A DNA stretch of 8,003 nucleotides from an uncultured Christensenella sp. (GCA_910576655.1 CAJTJC010000025.1:1-8003), one strand, 5' to 3'; numbered from the stretch's first letter, positions 1-6,768 are shown. Notes: generated by a model not told the origin, from the sequence alone. Numbers and translations: made by a program.

Positions 1-21
1 TGGTAGTGTAAAAAATTATGC

Positions 22-77
22 AAAGGCACTACTTGACACGGTTTAGCGGCTGTGGTAGAATTGAGTAGTGCCTTTTT
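22..77 (+). terminator. Long inverted repeat with T-tract, possible terminator of an upstream transcript
   Basis: AAAGGCACTACT (22-33) is perfectly repeated in inverse as AGTAGTGCCTTT (64-75). In RNA the stem can extend to 15 pairs using two G-U pairs (to 36/61), leaving a loop of about 24 nt. The right arm runs into a five-T tract (73-77), as in an intrinsic terminator for transcription entering from the left edge. The loop holds the complete promoter at 33-61, which is unusual, so the dyad could instead be an operator acting at the DNA level. RNA started from that promoter would contain only part of the right arm and could not form this hairpin. Confidence 0.45.
33..61 (+). promoter_or_regulatory. 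Vegetative sigma-70/SigA-type promoter
   Basis: TTGACA at 33-38 matches the -35 consensus exactly. A 17-bp spacer (39-55) is followed by TAGAAT at 56-61, five of six matches to TATAAT. Transcription would begin near base 68 and run rightward into the packaging genes, but would meet the terminator at 186-212 after roughly 145 nt. It is the best-scoring promoter seen by eye in the window and the natural candidate for driving the structural operon. Confidence 0.6.
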
Positions 78-111
78 GCAAATCCCGTAACCATTCGCCA
101 AGCGCGAGAGA

Positions 112-133
112 ATGTCAAGAAAGGGCTTGACAT
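112..133. repeat. 8-bp perfect inverted repeat in the leader
   Basis: ATGTCAAG (112-119), a 6-base spacer AAAGGG (120-125), and CTTGACAT (126-133). It could be a repressor or activator site or an RNA hairpin in the leader. The loop carries a Shine-Dalgarno-like AAAGGG, and the next base after the right arm begins an ATG (134), so as RNA it could hide the ribosome site of the small frame that follows. The TTGACA inside the right arm has no matching -10 at normal spacing. Confidence 0.35.
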
Positions 134-172
134 ATGGGGCGACCCGCTGCCAAAAAGGGAATAAGCGAATAA
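134..172 (+). CDS. Possible 12-codon leader peptide (doubtful)
   Basis: ATG at 134 opens a frame reading MGRPAAKKGISE, stopping at TAA 170-172. AAAGGG at 120-125 sits 8 nt upstream as a weak ribosome site. The frame lies between the promoter and the terminator that starts 14 nt after its stop, an arrangement that would suit a leader peptide affecting attenuation. The opening MGRPA is also seen at the start of some phage small terminase proteins, so it may be a degraded remnant. Short frames arise easily by chance; this is a weak call. Confidence 0.15.
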   Translation: MGRPAAKKGISE

Positions 173-185
173 GCAAGTGAAATTG

Positions 186-212
186 AAAGCAAGGCACGCA
201 CCTTGCTTTTTT
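186..212 (+). terminator. Intrinsic terminator upstream of terS
   Basis: A perfect 9-bp stem, AAAGCAAGG (186-194) with CCTTGCTTT (201-209), closes a 6-base loop and runs into six Ts (207-212). It lies between the leader promoter and the terS ribosome site (AGGAG, 224-228). Transcripts from 33-61 would stop here unless antiterminated, so it is a likely control point for the late operon. Confidence 0.75.
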
Positions 213-239
213 CATGCAAGAAAAGGAGTGTGATGCAAT

Positions 240-629
240 GTGGCATTGAGTGACAAACAACGCGCGTTTTGCGAGCATTATGCGGCGTGCCTAAACGCGA
301 CTGAGGCGGCGAAGCGAGCCGGGTATAGCGCAAAGACCGCACGGTCCATAGGCGCCGAAAACCTTACAAAACCTGATATTCAAAAATATATCGCCGAGCT
401 TACCAAGCCTAAGCGGGAACGCCGCATAGCAACGATTGACGAAGCGTTGCAATATTTATCGGACACGATGCGTAATGCCGAGGAATTGACACGCGAGCGT
501 ACCAAGGCGGCGCAGCTGCTCATAGAGGTGTTAAGCGAGGGTAGCGCTAACGAGGCGGACGACGGTATAAAGGTCGTCATAGAGCGCAAGGTTATAGACT
601 TATCAAAGGACAAGCAAAGCAATGATTAA
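240..629 (+). CDS. terS: Terminase small subunit (Terminase_2-like)
   Basis: 129-residue DNA-recognition subunit of the packaging motor; it binds phage DNA and delivers it to the large subunit. Residues 2-52 show the Terminase_2 pattern: LSDKQRAFCEHY, then NATEAAKRAGYS (19-30) and KTARSIG, a helix-turn-helix, then a KPDIQKYI segment. Residues 60-100 (RRIATIDEALQYLSD and AAQLLIEVL) match the helical oligomerisation part of the family, and the charged tail is typical. The start is GTG at 240, with AGGAG at 224-228 (11 nt spacing, rather long). The ATGs at 233 and 238 are in other frames that stop at once. It overlaps terL by 8 bases, which suggests translational coupling. Family assignment is from recalled motifs; length is normal. 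Confidence 0.88.
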   Translation: MALSDKQRAFCEHYAACLNATEAAKRAGYSAKTARSIGAENLTKPDIQKYIAELTKPKRERRIATIDEALQYLSDTMRNAEELTRERTKAAQLLIEVLSEGSANEADDGIKVVIERKVIDLSKDKQSND

Positions 630-1944
630 CTACAATCCGATTACGCCGAGTAATTTCGCGCCGTTGCTCAAAACAACGACAGAGAACGGAACACATCGTA
701 TAGTGACGCGCGGCGGGCGATACAGCGGCAAGACTACGACGGTCATACAAGACGCCTTAGACGGTTATATCAGCATTCCCGGCGCGAATATAGTCATAGC
801 GCGTGTGGATGATTGCGATTTTCGTAAAACGAGCTTTGCCACCGTTAAGAAAGAGCTGTATAGGTTTGGTATTGCACAGTATTGCGATATACCCAAGCGT
901 ACAGGCGATATCATATTCCGTCCAAACGGAAACATTATACGATTTATTGCGACGGGCGGTGACGAGCATAGAACAAAAGGACTCGACTTCGAGCGCGGTT
1001 ACGTGCATAGGTTTATACACGACGAGGCGCAGGAGCTTACGGAAGAGTTTGAGGTAAAGGGCGCGGAAAAGACGCTGCTGCGCTTAATGGACGATACGAC
1101 CAAATGGATTTATATATACAATCCTCCGCCGTTTCGCGGCGAGTTTGCCAATCAATATTTCCCAAAGCTTGTACGTGAAGGGCGTGCGATAGAGATTTAC
1201 AGTAGTTGGGAAGACATATACGATTTGCTCGAACCCGAGGTTATAGCCGAGATTGAGCGCGACAAAGCATCCGATTACAATTACTATCTTTATGAGTATA
1301 TGGGGCAAATCACTGCCGCAAACGGGCTTGTATACCCGCAGTTCCGTCGTGAGAAGCATGTAACTAATATTTATCAACTATTAGCGCAAGGCGACCGAGT
1401 AATAGAGCTTATACTCGGGCTGGACGAGGGAACTGTTAATGACAGCACATGCGTTACGCCGCTAGCCATAATGGGCAGCGGGCGCGCGGTGGTGCTGGAC
1501 TGCTTTGAGAACGACCCACTCATTGCGGGGCAGCAAAGCCCCAGCGAACAATCGCGGGCGCTTATAAATTATCGAAACGAGTTGTTGACTAAGTTCTCAT
1601 TCTTGCGGTATGTTAGGCGGCGGTGGATATTCGAGTGTGCCGAGGGCGGGCAAATGCTACGGCTGCAATTCGAGGCGGATACTCACGGCACGGAGGAATG
1701 TATGAACGTCGGACAAAAAAATATCATGGGCGATATTAAGCGAGTGAGAAGTATGCTTTCCGAGGGTATACTTCTTTTTCATACCGATGTCAATGTGAAT
1801 ACCGAAACGCTTATCAAAGATATCGAAAACTATGTGTTCGACGAGAAAACGAACACTATCAAGAAAGGACAGCGCGACGATACGATAGACAGCATGGAAT
1901 ATGCGACCAAGCTGTATTACGATGCGCCGTTGCGAATTTTATAA
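622..1944 (+). CDS. terL: Terminase large subunit (Terminase_3-like ATPase-nuclease)
   Basis: 440-residue motor protein that powers DNA translocation into the prohead and cuts concatemers. The N-terminal ATPase shows a Walker A motif GGRYSGKTT (31-39), a Walker B segment HRFIHDEAQ (129-137, with D134/E135) and a coupling-motif candidate IYNPPP (165-170). The C-terminal RNase H-like nuclease begins near GLDEGTVNDST (266-276) with D268 as the likely first metal ligand. FECAEGG (337-343) fits the second acidic site and DDTIDSMEYA (419-428) the third. The length fits the PBSX/SPP1-type group. ATG at 622 overlaps the terS stop; AAAGGA at 605-610 is a modest ribosome site, so coupled translation from terS is likely. 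No lesion is visible. Confidence 0.95.
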   Translation: MINYNPITPSNFAPLLKTTTENGTHRIVTRGGRYSGKTTTVIQDALDGYISIPGANIVIARVDDCDFRKTSFATVKKELYRFGIAQYCDIPKRTGDIIFRPNGNIIRFIATGGDEHRTKGLDFERGYVHRFIHDEAQELTEEFEVKGAEKTLLRLMDDTTKWIYIYNPPPFRGEFANQYFPKLVREGRAIEIYSSWEDIYDLLEPEVIAEIERDKASDYNYYLYEYMGQITAANGLVYPQFRREKHVTNIYQLLAQGDRVIELILGLDEGTVNDSTCVTPLAIMGSGRAVVLDCFENDPLIAGQQSPSEQSRALINYRNELLTKFSFLRYVRRRWIFECAEGGQMLRLQFEADTHGTEECMNVGQKNIMGDIKRVRSMLSEGILLFHTDVNVNTETLIKDIENYVFDEKTNTIKKGQRDDTIDSMEYATKLYYDAPLRIL

Positions 1945-1953
1945 GGAGGGATT

Positions 1954-3510
1954 ATGGCAGATTATGAGAATAGGACGGCATTGACGCGAGCGCCCAGCCG
2001 TTCGATATTCCGTCCAATGTTTAAAGCACGCTGGCAAAACATGCAGAACATAATCAACGACAGTGCGTTCATGGACATGATACCCGAGCCGTATGTATCG
2101 TATTACCGGGCGTATATACAGCAATGGCTGCAATGGGCGACGGGCTTCGTGCCCATGCTGCACCGTCAAGATTTCTTTTCGACGGGCATGGGGTACACCG
2201 TATGCGATATATTCACGCGCGAGTGCATGAGCGGCGGCTATCGGATTGAGAGCACGAATAAGCAGCTCAAAGCGTTCATGGAGGAGTGGGGCAAAGACCT
2301 TTACAATGTGTTGAACCGCATGTTCTTTTACTCAAACGCGGGCGGCAATGCAATACTTTGTCTAACTCCTATAAACGGACAGTTGTACCCGTCGGTTTAC
2401 CCGATTAACCGCGTCATATTCCAAATCGGCAGGAACGGGCAAATTACGCATGCGCGAATATATAACCGCTTTTGCGCGGGCGAGAAAGCGTATTATGCGC
2501 GTGAGCGTAGAACCATGCTCAATGGTCGTCCGTATTACAAAGTCGATTTGGCACTCGGCACTATGGTTAATTCGCCCGAATGGAAAACCGCCGCTGTCAA
2601 GGAGATACCCTTGGAGATAGCGGCGCAATGGCAGTATGCATATGGGGACATTGCCCCGGGCGTGTGGTACGAAATGCCGCGCGCGTTTAAGACTGTCGGG
2701 CTGTACAATGTGCGGAATAAGTCGGTCGCCGTAGCTCTTGCGGATTTGCCCGGGTATAGCGACAGCACGCTACATACCGCACTTGACGTCTTGTATTCTA
2801 TTGACTACAACTACACGCAAGCGCAGGTCGATATGTATATGGGCAAGAGCCGTGCGCTCATTCCCAAGCAAATGCAAACGGCGGCGGTACACGCAAATAC
2901 GGTAGAGGTTGCCGAGGGTGTTTCCTTTACGGAAGCGGTGCAAGCCCCGCAGCTCAACGACGAGTTCTACATGCAGGTGACGACGGGCAGTCTTAACGGC
3001 GAGCCTATAAAGCCGACGTTCATTCAGCCCGACCTGCGTGCCGAGGACCACCACTATATTCGTGACAGCGACTTGCAGTTGTTGGCGAGCAAGATAGGCA
3101 TGTCGTCGAGCGACCTCGCCAATCACCTTGTGTATAACGCGCCCAAAACGGCTACGGAAGTGCGTGCGGAGCAGGACACGACCGAAACGACAGTCAATAA
3201 TAAACGCGCGCTCGCGAATGTTGCAATCAATGCGATGTTTGAGGAGGTGTCGCGGTTCTACGGCTATTCTGAAAAGCCCGAGATAGAATGGGGACGTGCG
3301 GGAGTGAATACTTCCACCGAGAACAAGGAGCTACTCGAAGATTACAATGCGGGCACTCTGCCATTGCCTGAATACCTAAAACGACGGTGGAACGATTTGA
3401 CAGAGGAAGAGATAGCGGAGTGGGTCAAAGAGCTTGACAGGCAAAAGAAATCCGACGCGTTTGGTGCCGGCGGCTTTAACGATAGCAACTATTTCGGTGA
3501 TGGACTATGA
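1954..3510 (+). CDS. Portal protein (SPP1 gp6-like)
   Basis: 518-residue subunit of the ring at one capsid vertex, through which DNA enters and leaves and on which assembly starts. Support: position directly after terL, a length close to the SPP1-type portal (about 500), and a C-terminal segment typical of these portals, SSSDLANHLVYNAPKTATEV (384-403) followed by E406 and Q407 and a long helical stretch. This is the usual 'KTATEV' signature before the crown. The N-terminal part (45-175) has the expected mixed fold with many aromatic residues. The ribosome site AAGGAGGG (1943-1950) overlaps the terL stop and lies 3 nt before ATG 1954. The gene overlaps the next by four bases (ATGA). The exact portal subfamily is inferred, not searched. 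Confidence 0.9.
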   Translation: MADYENRTALTRAPSRSIFRPMFKARWQNMQNIINDSAFMDMIPEPYVSYYRAYIQQWLQWATGFVPMLHRQDFFSTGMGYTVCDIFTRECMSGGYRIESTNKQLKAFMEEWGKDLYNVLNRMFFYSNAGGNAILCLTPINGQLYPSVYPINRVIFQIGRNGQITHARIYNRFCAGEKAYYARERRTMLNGRPYYKVDLALGTMVNSPEWKTAAVKEIPLEIAAQWQYAYGDIAPGVWYEMPRAFKTVGLYNVRNKSVAVALADLPGYSDSTLHTALDVLYSIDYNYTQAQVDMYMGKSRALIPKQMQTAAVHANTVEVAEGVSFTEAVQAPQLNDEFYMQVTTGSLNGEPIKPTFIQPDLRAEDHHYIRDSDLQLLASKIGMSSSDLANHLVYNAPKTATEVRAEQDTTETTVNNKRALANVAINAMFEEVSRFYGYSEKPEIEWGRAGVNTSTENKELLEDYNAGTLPLPEYLKRRWNDLTEEEIAEWVKELDRQKKSDAFGAGGFNDSNYFGDGL

Positions 3511-4544
3511 GATTGGCAGACAAAGGCTTAAATCCGCAAGCCGAGGCAATCGAGGAAGCGCAAACGGAAATTCGGCTTATAGTGCGCGACGGTTGGCTTA
3601 ACCGTATGAGCAAAGCGCAAATCAACATGCTTGTGCAAAAAGCCATAGCTAGGGCGCTTAAAGTCGTTACCAACGAGAACTTACGTTCGGCGGCTGTTCG
3701 TTCGCTCAACGCTTTTGCGGAACGTCAATATTCGGCGTATTTGCGGCAGTTCGGTGTCAGTCCGATACTTTTGCTGTTGCTCGGCGTTTTAGCCGAAAAT
3801 AAGCCGAATACGCCGCAATTCGAGCGTGCCGCCGAGATAATCCGAGACAGCGGCATAATCGGCACGGAGGCGCGCGGCGTGGCTTTACAGGAATATTCAA
3901 AGGACTATTTCGAAAAGCGGGTTAAGCCTGTGCTTGACCGTCTTGCGGACGAGAACGGTATCGACCCCGACGACGTGAGCGGGCGCAACTCATTGCGCAA
4001 CCGCGCGGAAATGGAGGTAAGATACGAGCGGCATTTGGAGGAAATCGGCAGCTTGCGGGCGTCGGGTGTAAAGCTCGTTGTGTCGTCCGTGCATGCCGAT
4101 TGCTCCGACCGCTGCTACGAATGGCAGGGGCGCGTTTACAGCCTCGACGGCACGAGCGGCACGACGGAGGACGGCAAGCATTATGTGCCGTTGGAAAAGG
4201 CTACGGACGTGTACTATACGACGAAAGCGGGTAAGACGTACAAAAACGGTTTGCTCGGGTTTAACTGTCGGCACTATCTCATGCCGTACAAGACAAACAT
4301 GGTTATTCCGTTCGTAGACAAGGCGACGCAACAAAAGGAGAGTGCGATAAACACTCGGCAGCGGGAGCTCGAACGCGAGGTTCAGCATTGGCGCGTTCAA
4401 GCGCTTATGCACAAGGGCGTACCCGGTGAAAGACAAGAGTATCTCGCGGCAAGGCGAAAGGCGATAGATACAAATCGCGAGTACATACAATTCAGCAAAG
4501 ACAACGGTCGGGCGTACTACCCGAGCCGCGTAAAACTGTTATAA
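3507..4544 (+). CDS. Phage minor capsid protein 2-like head protein
   Basis: 345-residue protein made in small amounts and expected at or inside the capsid next to the portal, comparable in position to SPP1 gp7/Mu gpF-type proteins. The diagnostic stretch is in the C-terminal half: HADCSDRCYEWQG (196-208), RVYSLDG (209-215), a Tyr/Gly-rich segment, then NCRHYLMPY (253-261). The spaced Cys and His residues (C199, C203, C254, H256) could bind metal. The N-terminal half is helical, with a Leu-rich stretch at 85-96 (SPILLLLLGVLA) that is short for a membrane segment. The tail (281-320) is Arg/Glu-rich and probably coiled. It overlaps the portal by ATGA and is followed by a terminator. There is no toxin domain fused to its C-terminus, unlike many relatives; a toxin-like gene lies separately downstream. 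Confidence 0.88.
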   Translation: MRLADKGLNPQAEAIEEAQTEIRLIVRDGWLNRMSKAQINMLVQKAIARALKVVTNENLRSAAVRSLNAFAERQYSAYLRQFGVSPILLLLLGVLAENKPNTPQFERAAEIIRDSGIIGTEARGVALQEYSKDYFEKRVKPVLDRLADENGIDPDDVSGRNSLRNRAEMEVRYERHLEEIGSLRASGVKLVVSSVHADCSDRCYEWQGRVYSLDGTSGTTEDGKHYVPLEKATDVYYTTKAGKTYKNGLLGFNCRHYLMPYKTNMVIPFVDKATQQKESAINTRQRELEREVQHWRVQALMHKGVPGERQEYLAARRKAIDTNREYIQFSKDNGRAYYPSRVKLL

Positions 4545-4553
4545 GGAGTAAGT

Positions 4554-4613
4554 ATGCGAAAATCGTCAAGGAGCCGCGACCATCCTCGCGGTTTTTTCAT
4601 GAAAAAAAATTAA
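4554..4613 (+). CDS. Possible 19-residue small protein spanning a terminator
   Basis: ATG at 4554 has AAGGAG (4543-4548) five bases upstream, overlapping the stop codon of the minor capsid gene, and would encode MRKSSRSRDHPRGFFMKKN before TAA at 4611-4613. The intrinsic terminator at 4574-4597 lies wholly inside this frame. Ribosomes translating it would tend to stop the hairpin from folding, so the frame may be a translated leader that tunes read-through into the scaffold and capsid genes. The peptide is very basic and resembles nothing I recognise. It may equally be a chance frame. Confidence 0.25.
   Translation: MRKSSRSRDHPRGFFMKKN
4574..4597 (+). terminator. Intrinsic terminator between minor capsid and scaffold-like genes
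   Basis: CCGCGA (4574-4579) pairs with TCGCGG (4586-4591) around a 6-base loop, followed by six Ts (4592-4597). It cuts the head operon between low-copy proteins (portal, minor capsid) and high-copy proteins (scaffold, capsid). I see no strong promoter between it and 4633, so the downstream genes probably depend on read-through. Confidence 0.72.
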
Positions 4614-4632
4614 GGAGGCAATAAGGGCAAAT

Positions 4633-5100
4633 ATGGCATGGTTCAAGAAAAAAGTCAAGGAGGACGAAAAACACATGACCACACTCGAACAAATTCGCAA
4701 GGCGTACGACGACCTTTCGGACGACGACAAAGAAAATTTCCGTCAGTCGATAGCCGACCGCATACACGAGAGTATAGGGGAGCAGGAGCACGACGACGGC
4801 GACAAGGACAGCCAATCGGCGGCGGACCGCGAGCACGAGGCGCTCGGCGAAGAGCATGCGGACGGCAAGGGTGACACGGAGGAGCTGCACGAAACCGACC
4901 CGAAAGATGGCGGCGGCAAAGACGATGCCAAGGAAGAACGCAAGGACGGTGCGGAAACGAGCGAGAACGAAGCTGTAAAGGCGCTACGTGAAGAAGTGGC
5001 GAAGCTTTCGGCGCGGCTGGAATTGCTCGAACGCACGCCGCAGAAAGCGGATGACGATATAGCGTCCAAGCTTTCTCAACTCGAAAAACTTTACGACTGA
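4633..5100 (+). CDS. Acidic scaffold-like head protein
   Basis: 155 residues, directly upstream of the major capsid gene where scaffolding proteins sit. It is very acidic from about residue 27 to 115 (many Asp, Glu and Lys), and low in complexity. A probable coiled coil runs from 113 to 135 (AVKALREEVAKLSARLELLE), and a second helix at the end is SKLSQLEKLYD. Two imperfect repeats, HESIGEQEHDDGD (45-57) and HEALGEEHADGKG (68-80), are visible. Disorder plus a helical C-terminus is typical of scaffolds, but I recognise no named family. Start choice: ATG 4633 has AAGGG (4623-4627) close by and AAGGAGG (4612-4618) 14 nt off; Met15 (4675) has its own AAGGAGG, so two forms may be made. It ends TGA-TAG. 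Confidence 0.65.
   Translation: MAWFKKKVKEDEKHMTTLEQIRKAYDDLSDDDKENFRQSIADRIHESIGEQEHDDGDKDSQSAADREHEALGEEHADGKGDTEELHETDPKDGGGKDDAKEERKDGAETSENEAVKALREEVAKLSARLELLERTPQKADDDIASKLSQLEKLYD
4657..4663 (+). promoter_or_regulatory. Internal ribosome binding site for a possible second start of the scaffold-like gene
   Basis: AAGGAGG lies inside codons 9-11 of the 4633 frame, 11 nt before an in-frame ATG at 4675 (Met15, MTTLEQIRK). It is a closer match to the consensus than the AAGGG next to the 4633 start. Initiation there would make a 141-residue form lacking the basic N-terminal segment (FKKKVK). The same bases also simply encode Lys-Glu-Asp, so this may be coincidental. Confidence 0.35.
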
Positions 5101-5116
5101 TAGGAGGTAAAAATTT

Positions 5117-6688
5117 ATGTCGAAAGTCATTTCTACTTACGGACGCACCGAGGCGTTCGTTAAAAGCGCGCTCATGGGTCTGGGCGCAACGGAACAAGAC
5201 CCGAACGGTAGGTTCTATGTTGACGGCAGCATGGTGAACGTCGAGCTGTCGCAAGCCATAGCCGAAGCTATTTATATCGAGGAAATATTCCGCGACGGAC
5301 AGTCGGTTACGGGTAAGTACACAACCGACCGCAAGGCGGGCGCAGTGCGCGTCATGCTCGACACGCCGCTCCCCTCGACGTCGAGAACGATTTCGTACGG
5401 CGGTCGCCCGGGCACGCCCGGCAACAGCGGCGTAATCAACACCAAACCGCCGCTGCTTCCCGCAAACGACGAGTTTATGGTATATCTCAATCAGGTTAAC
5501 GACCAAGCCATGTTGTTCCCCGACATGTCCAAGGAGTACGTACCGCTGGACGTAATGGCGCAAAAGGTCGCGGGCTATGCCAAAAGCGTCGTGCAAGACC
5601 GCAGTGCGTCTACTCTTGCAGAGATAATCGCGTATGCGTATTTCCGTGCCATGAACGACGGCGGCAACCTCGTCAATGCGCCCGACCTTACGGAAGAGAA
5701 CGCATACGCCGAGCTTGTCAACGACGTCAACAGCCTTATGGACAACGGCGACCCGATACAGGGCGCGTTCGCATACCCGACCGAAGGTAGAACCATCATC
5801 GGGCGTCCGTCGTTTATAAATCACGCGTTCAGCCGTAAGTCGGGGCTTATAATGCTCGGCGGCGACATGGCACAGGAAATGCTCAAAAATTACGACCTCG
5901 ACCGCAAAATGTCCGACCGCGACTTTGTCGGCACGGGTTACAAGGGCTATGCCATGCAGTTCCATTGGCAGTCTGCGCCCGACTATATTTGGTCGCTTGC
6001 GGAGAAATATCTCGGCTTGCCGAAGGGCGCGCTCGCTAATGTCAAGGCGATTGCGGTGTCGTATCAGGCGACAGCCAAGGGTAGCGTAATAGACCTTGGC
6101 GTTAAGATGATAGACGCAAACGAGTGCCGCGGCGTAATGGCGCAGCCGCTCAATATTTGGGGTCACGAGGCGTTCCGTAAATCGTTTGTTATAGGCGACG
6201 AAACGCTCACGACCGACTATCTGAGCACTACGCTCGGTATGACGGAAGCAACGAGATGGCACCCTGTACACCCGGACGAACTCCGTAACGACGATACCGT
6301 GGATGTGCCTATTTTCGGACCCGACGGGTCTATTACGGGGTATAAGCGCATAGCGTCGGTGCCGAAGCCCAACGGCGACAATATGCAATCGGGCTTGGCT
6401 CACGTCGCGAGCATAACCGCTACGCCGAGTGCGGAGGAGTTCAGCGGCGACACGCTGTCCGTAACGCTCGCAACGACCACCGACGGCGCTAAGATATACT
6501 ACACGACCGACGGCACTATGCCTACGATAAACAGCACCGAGTATACGGCGTCGATATCGCTTACGGAAACGACGACCGTTAGGGCGGTAGCTGTAAAGGC
6601 GGGTATGGTTCCCGCGGAGTTCGGCGCGACCTACACTAAGACCATAGCTCCCACGAGCAAGGCGAACACGCCCAAGAAAGCGGAATAG
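5117..6688 (+). CDS. Major capsid protein with C-terminal chitobiase/hexosaminidase-C-like domain
   Basis: 523-residue shell protein. The call rests on its position after the scaffold-like gene, a near-perfect ribosome site (AGGAGGT at 5102-5108, 8 nt spacing), and a body of about 425 residues of capsid-like composition with a basic, Gly/Pro-rich stretch near 80-115. I do not recognise the exact capsid family; an HK97 fold is inferred. After a Pro-rich linker (415-425), residues 433-508 look like a beta-sandwich of the CHB_HEX_C / Fn3-associated type: ITATPSAEEF, a central IYYTTDGTMPT (460-470), then TTTVRAVAVKAG and a final TYTK. Such domains are usually attached to glycan-active enzymes, and here one is probably displayed on the virion surface. 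The last 15 residues are a basic Thr/Lys tail. The gene ends in TAG just before a terminator. Confidence 0.85.
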   Translation: MSKVISTYGRTEAFVKSALMGLGATEQDPNGRFYVDGSMVNVELSQAIAEAIYIEEIFRDGQSVTGKYTTDRKAGAVRVMLDTPLPSTSRTISYGGRPGTPGNSGVINTKPPLLPANDEFMVYLNQVNDQAMLFPDMSKEYVPLDVMAQKVAGYAKSVVQDRSASTLAEIIAYAYFRAMNDGGNLVNAPDLTEENAYAELVNDVNSLMDNGDPIQGAFAYPTEGRTIIGRPSFINHAFSRKSGLIMLGGDMAQEMLKNYDLDRKMSDRDFVGTGYKGYAMQFHWQSAPDYIWSLAEKYLGLPKGALANVKAIAVSYQATAKGSVIDLGVKMIDANECRGVMAQPLNIWGHEAFRKSFVIGDETLTTDYLSTTLGMTEATRWHPVHPDELRNDDTVDVPIFGPDGSITGYKRIASVPKPNGDNMQSGLAHVASITATPSAEEFSGDTLSVTLATTTDGAKIYYTTDGTMPTINSTEYTASISLTETTTVRAVAVKAGMVPAEFGATYTKTIAPTSKANTPKKAE

Positions 6689-6695
6689 CTAAACA

Positions 6696-6725
6696 AAAAG
6701 GCGAGGCAATATAGCCCCGCCTTTT
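6696..6725 (+). terminator. Intrinsic terminator after the major capsid gene
   Basis: AAAAGGCGAGGC (6696-6707) pairs with GCCCCGCCTTTT (6714-6725) around loop AATATA: 12 pairs with a single A-C mismatch at 6704/6717. The U-tract is the right arm itself, so it is short. It begins 8 nt after the capsid stop and would uncouple the capsid gene from the cargo gene downstream. Confidence 0.68.
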
Positions 6726-6728
6726 ATG

Positions 6729-6768
6729 TGCCGCAAAGAGTAAAGCCGTGCAACTCGGCAATGCGGCA
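6729..6768. repeat. Nested hairpin upstream of the cargo gene
   Basis: TGCCGCA (6729-6735) pairs with TGCGGCA (6762-6768). Inside it, GCCG (6745-6748) pairs with CGGC (6756-6759) around a 7-base loop. The structure fills the space between the capsid terminator and the ribosome site AGGAG (6775-6779) of the following gene. No good promoter is visible here, so the element may control read-through or translation of the cargo gene. Confidence 0.35.

Noticed and set aside
2..46. Open frame from the left edge (ends KNYAKALLDTV) as the tail of an upstream gene
   Set aside because: Only 14 codons are visible and they overlap the promoter and inverted repeat; possible, but nothing supports it.
22..75. 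Invertible promoter (phase-variable switch)
   Set aside because: A promoter between inverted repeats is suggestive, but the 30-base interval is very short for site-specific inversion and the arms plus T-tract are explained as a terminator. No recombinase is visible.
127..155. Second promoter using TTGACA at 127-132
   Set aside because: No -10-like hexamer lies 16-18 bases downstream; the hexamer is part of the 112-133 dyad.
3990..4490. A 166-codon open frame on the - strand
   Set aside because: It lies opposite the conserved Cys/His region of the minor capsid gene, which is clearly real; composition is that of a shadow.
4655..6403. A 582-codon open frame on the - strand across the scaffold-like and capsid genes
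   Set aside because: It is the mirror of strongly biased codons on the + strand. Its translation is Arg/His/Val-rich with no recognisable domain, and the + strand genes there have good ribosome sites and family features.
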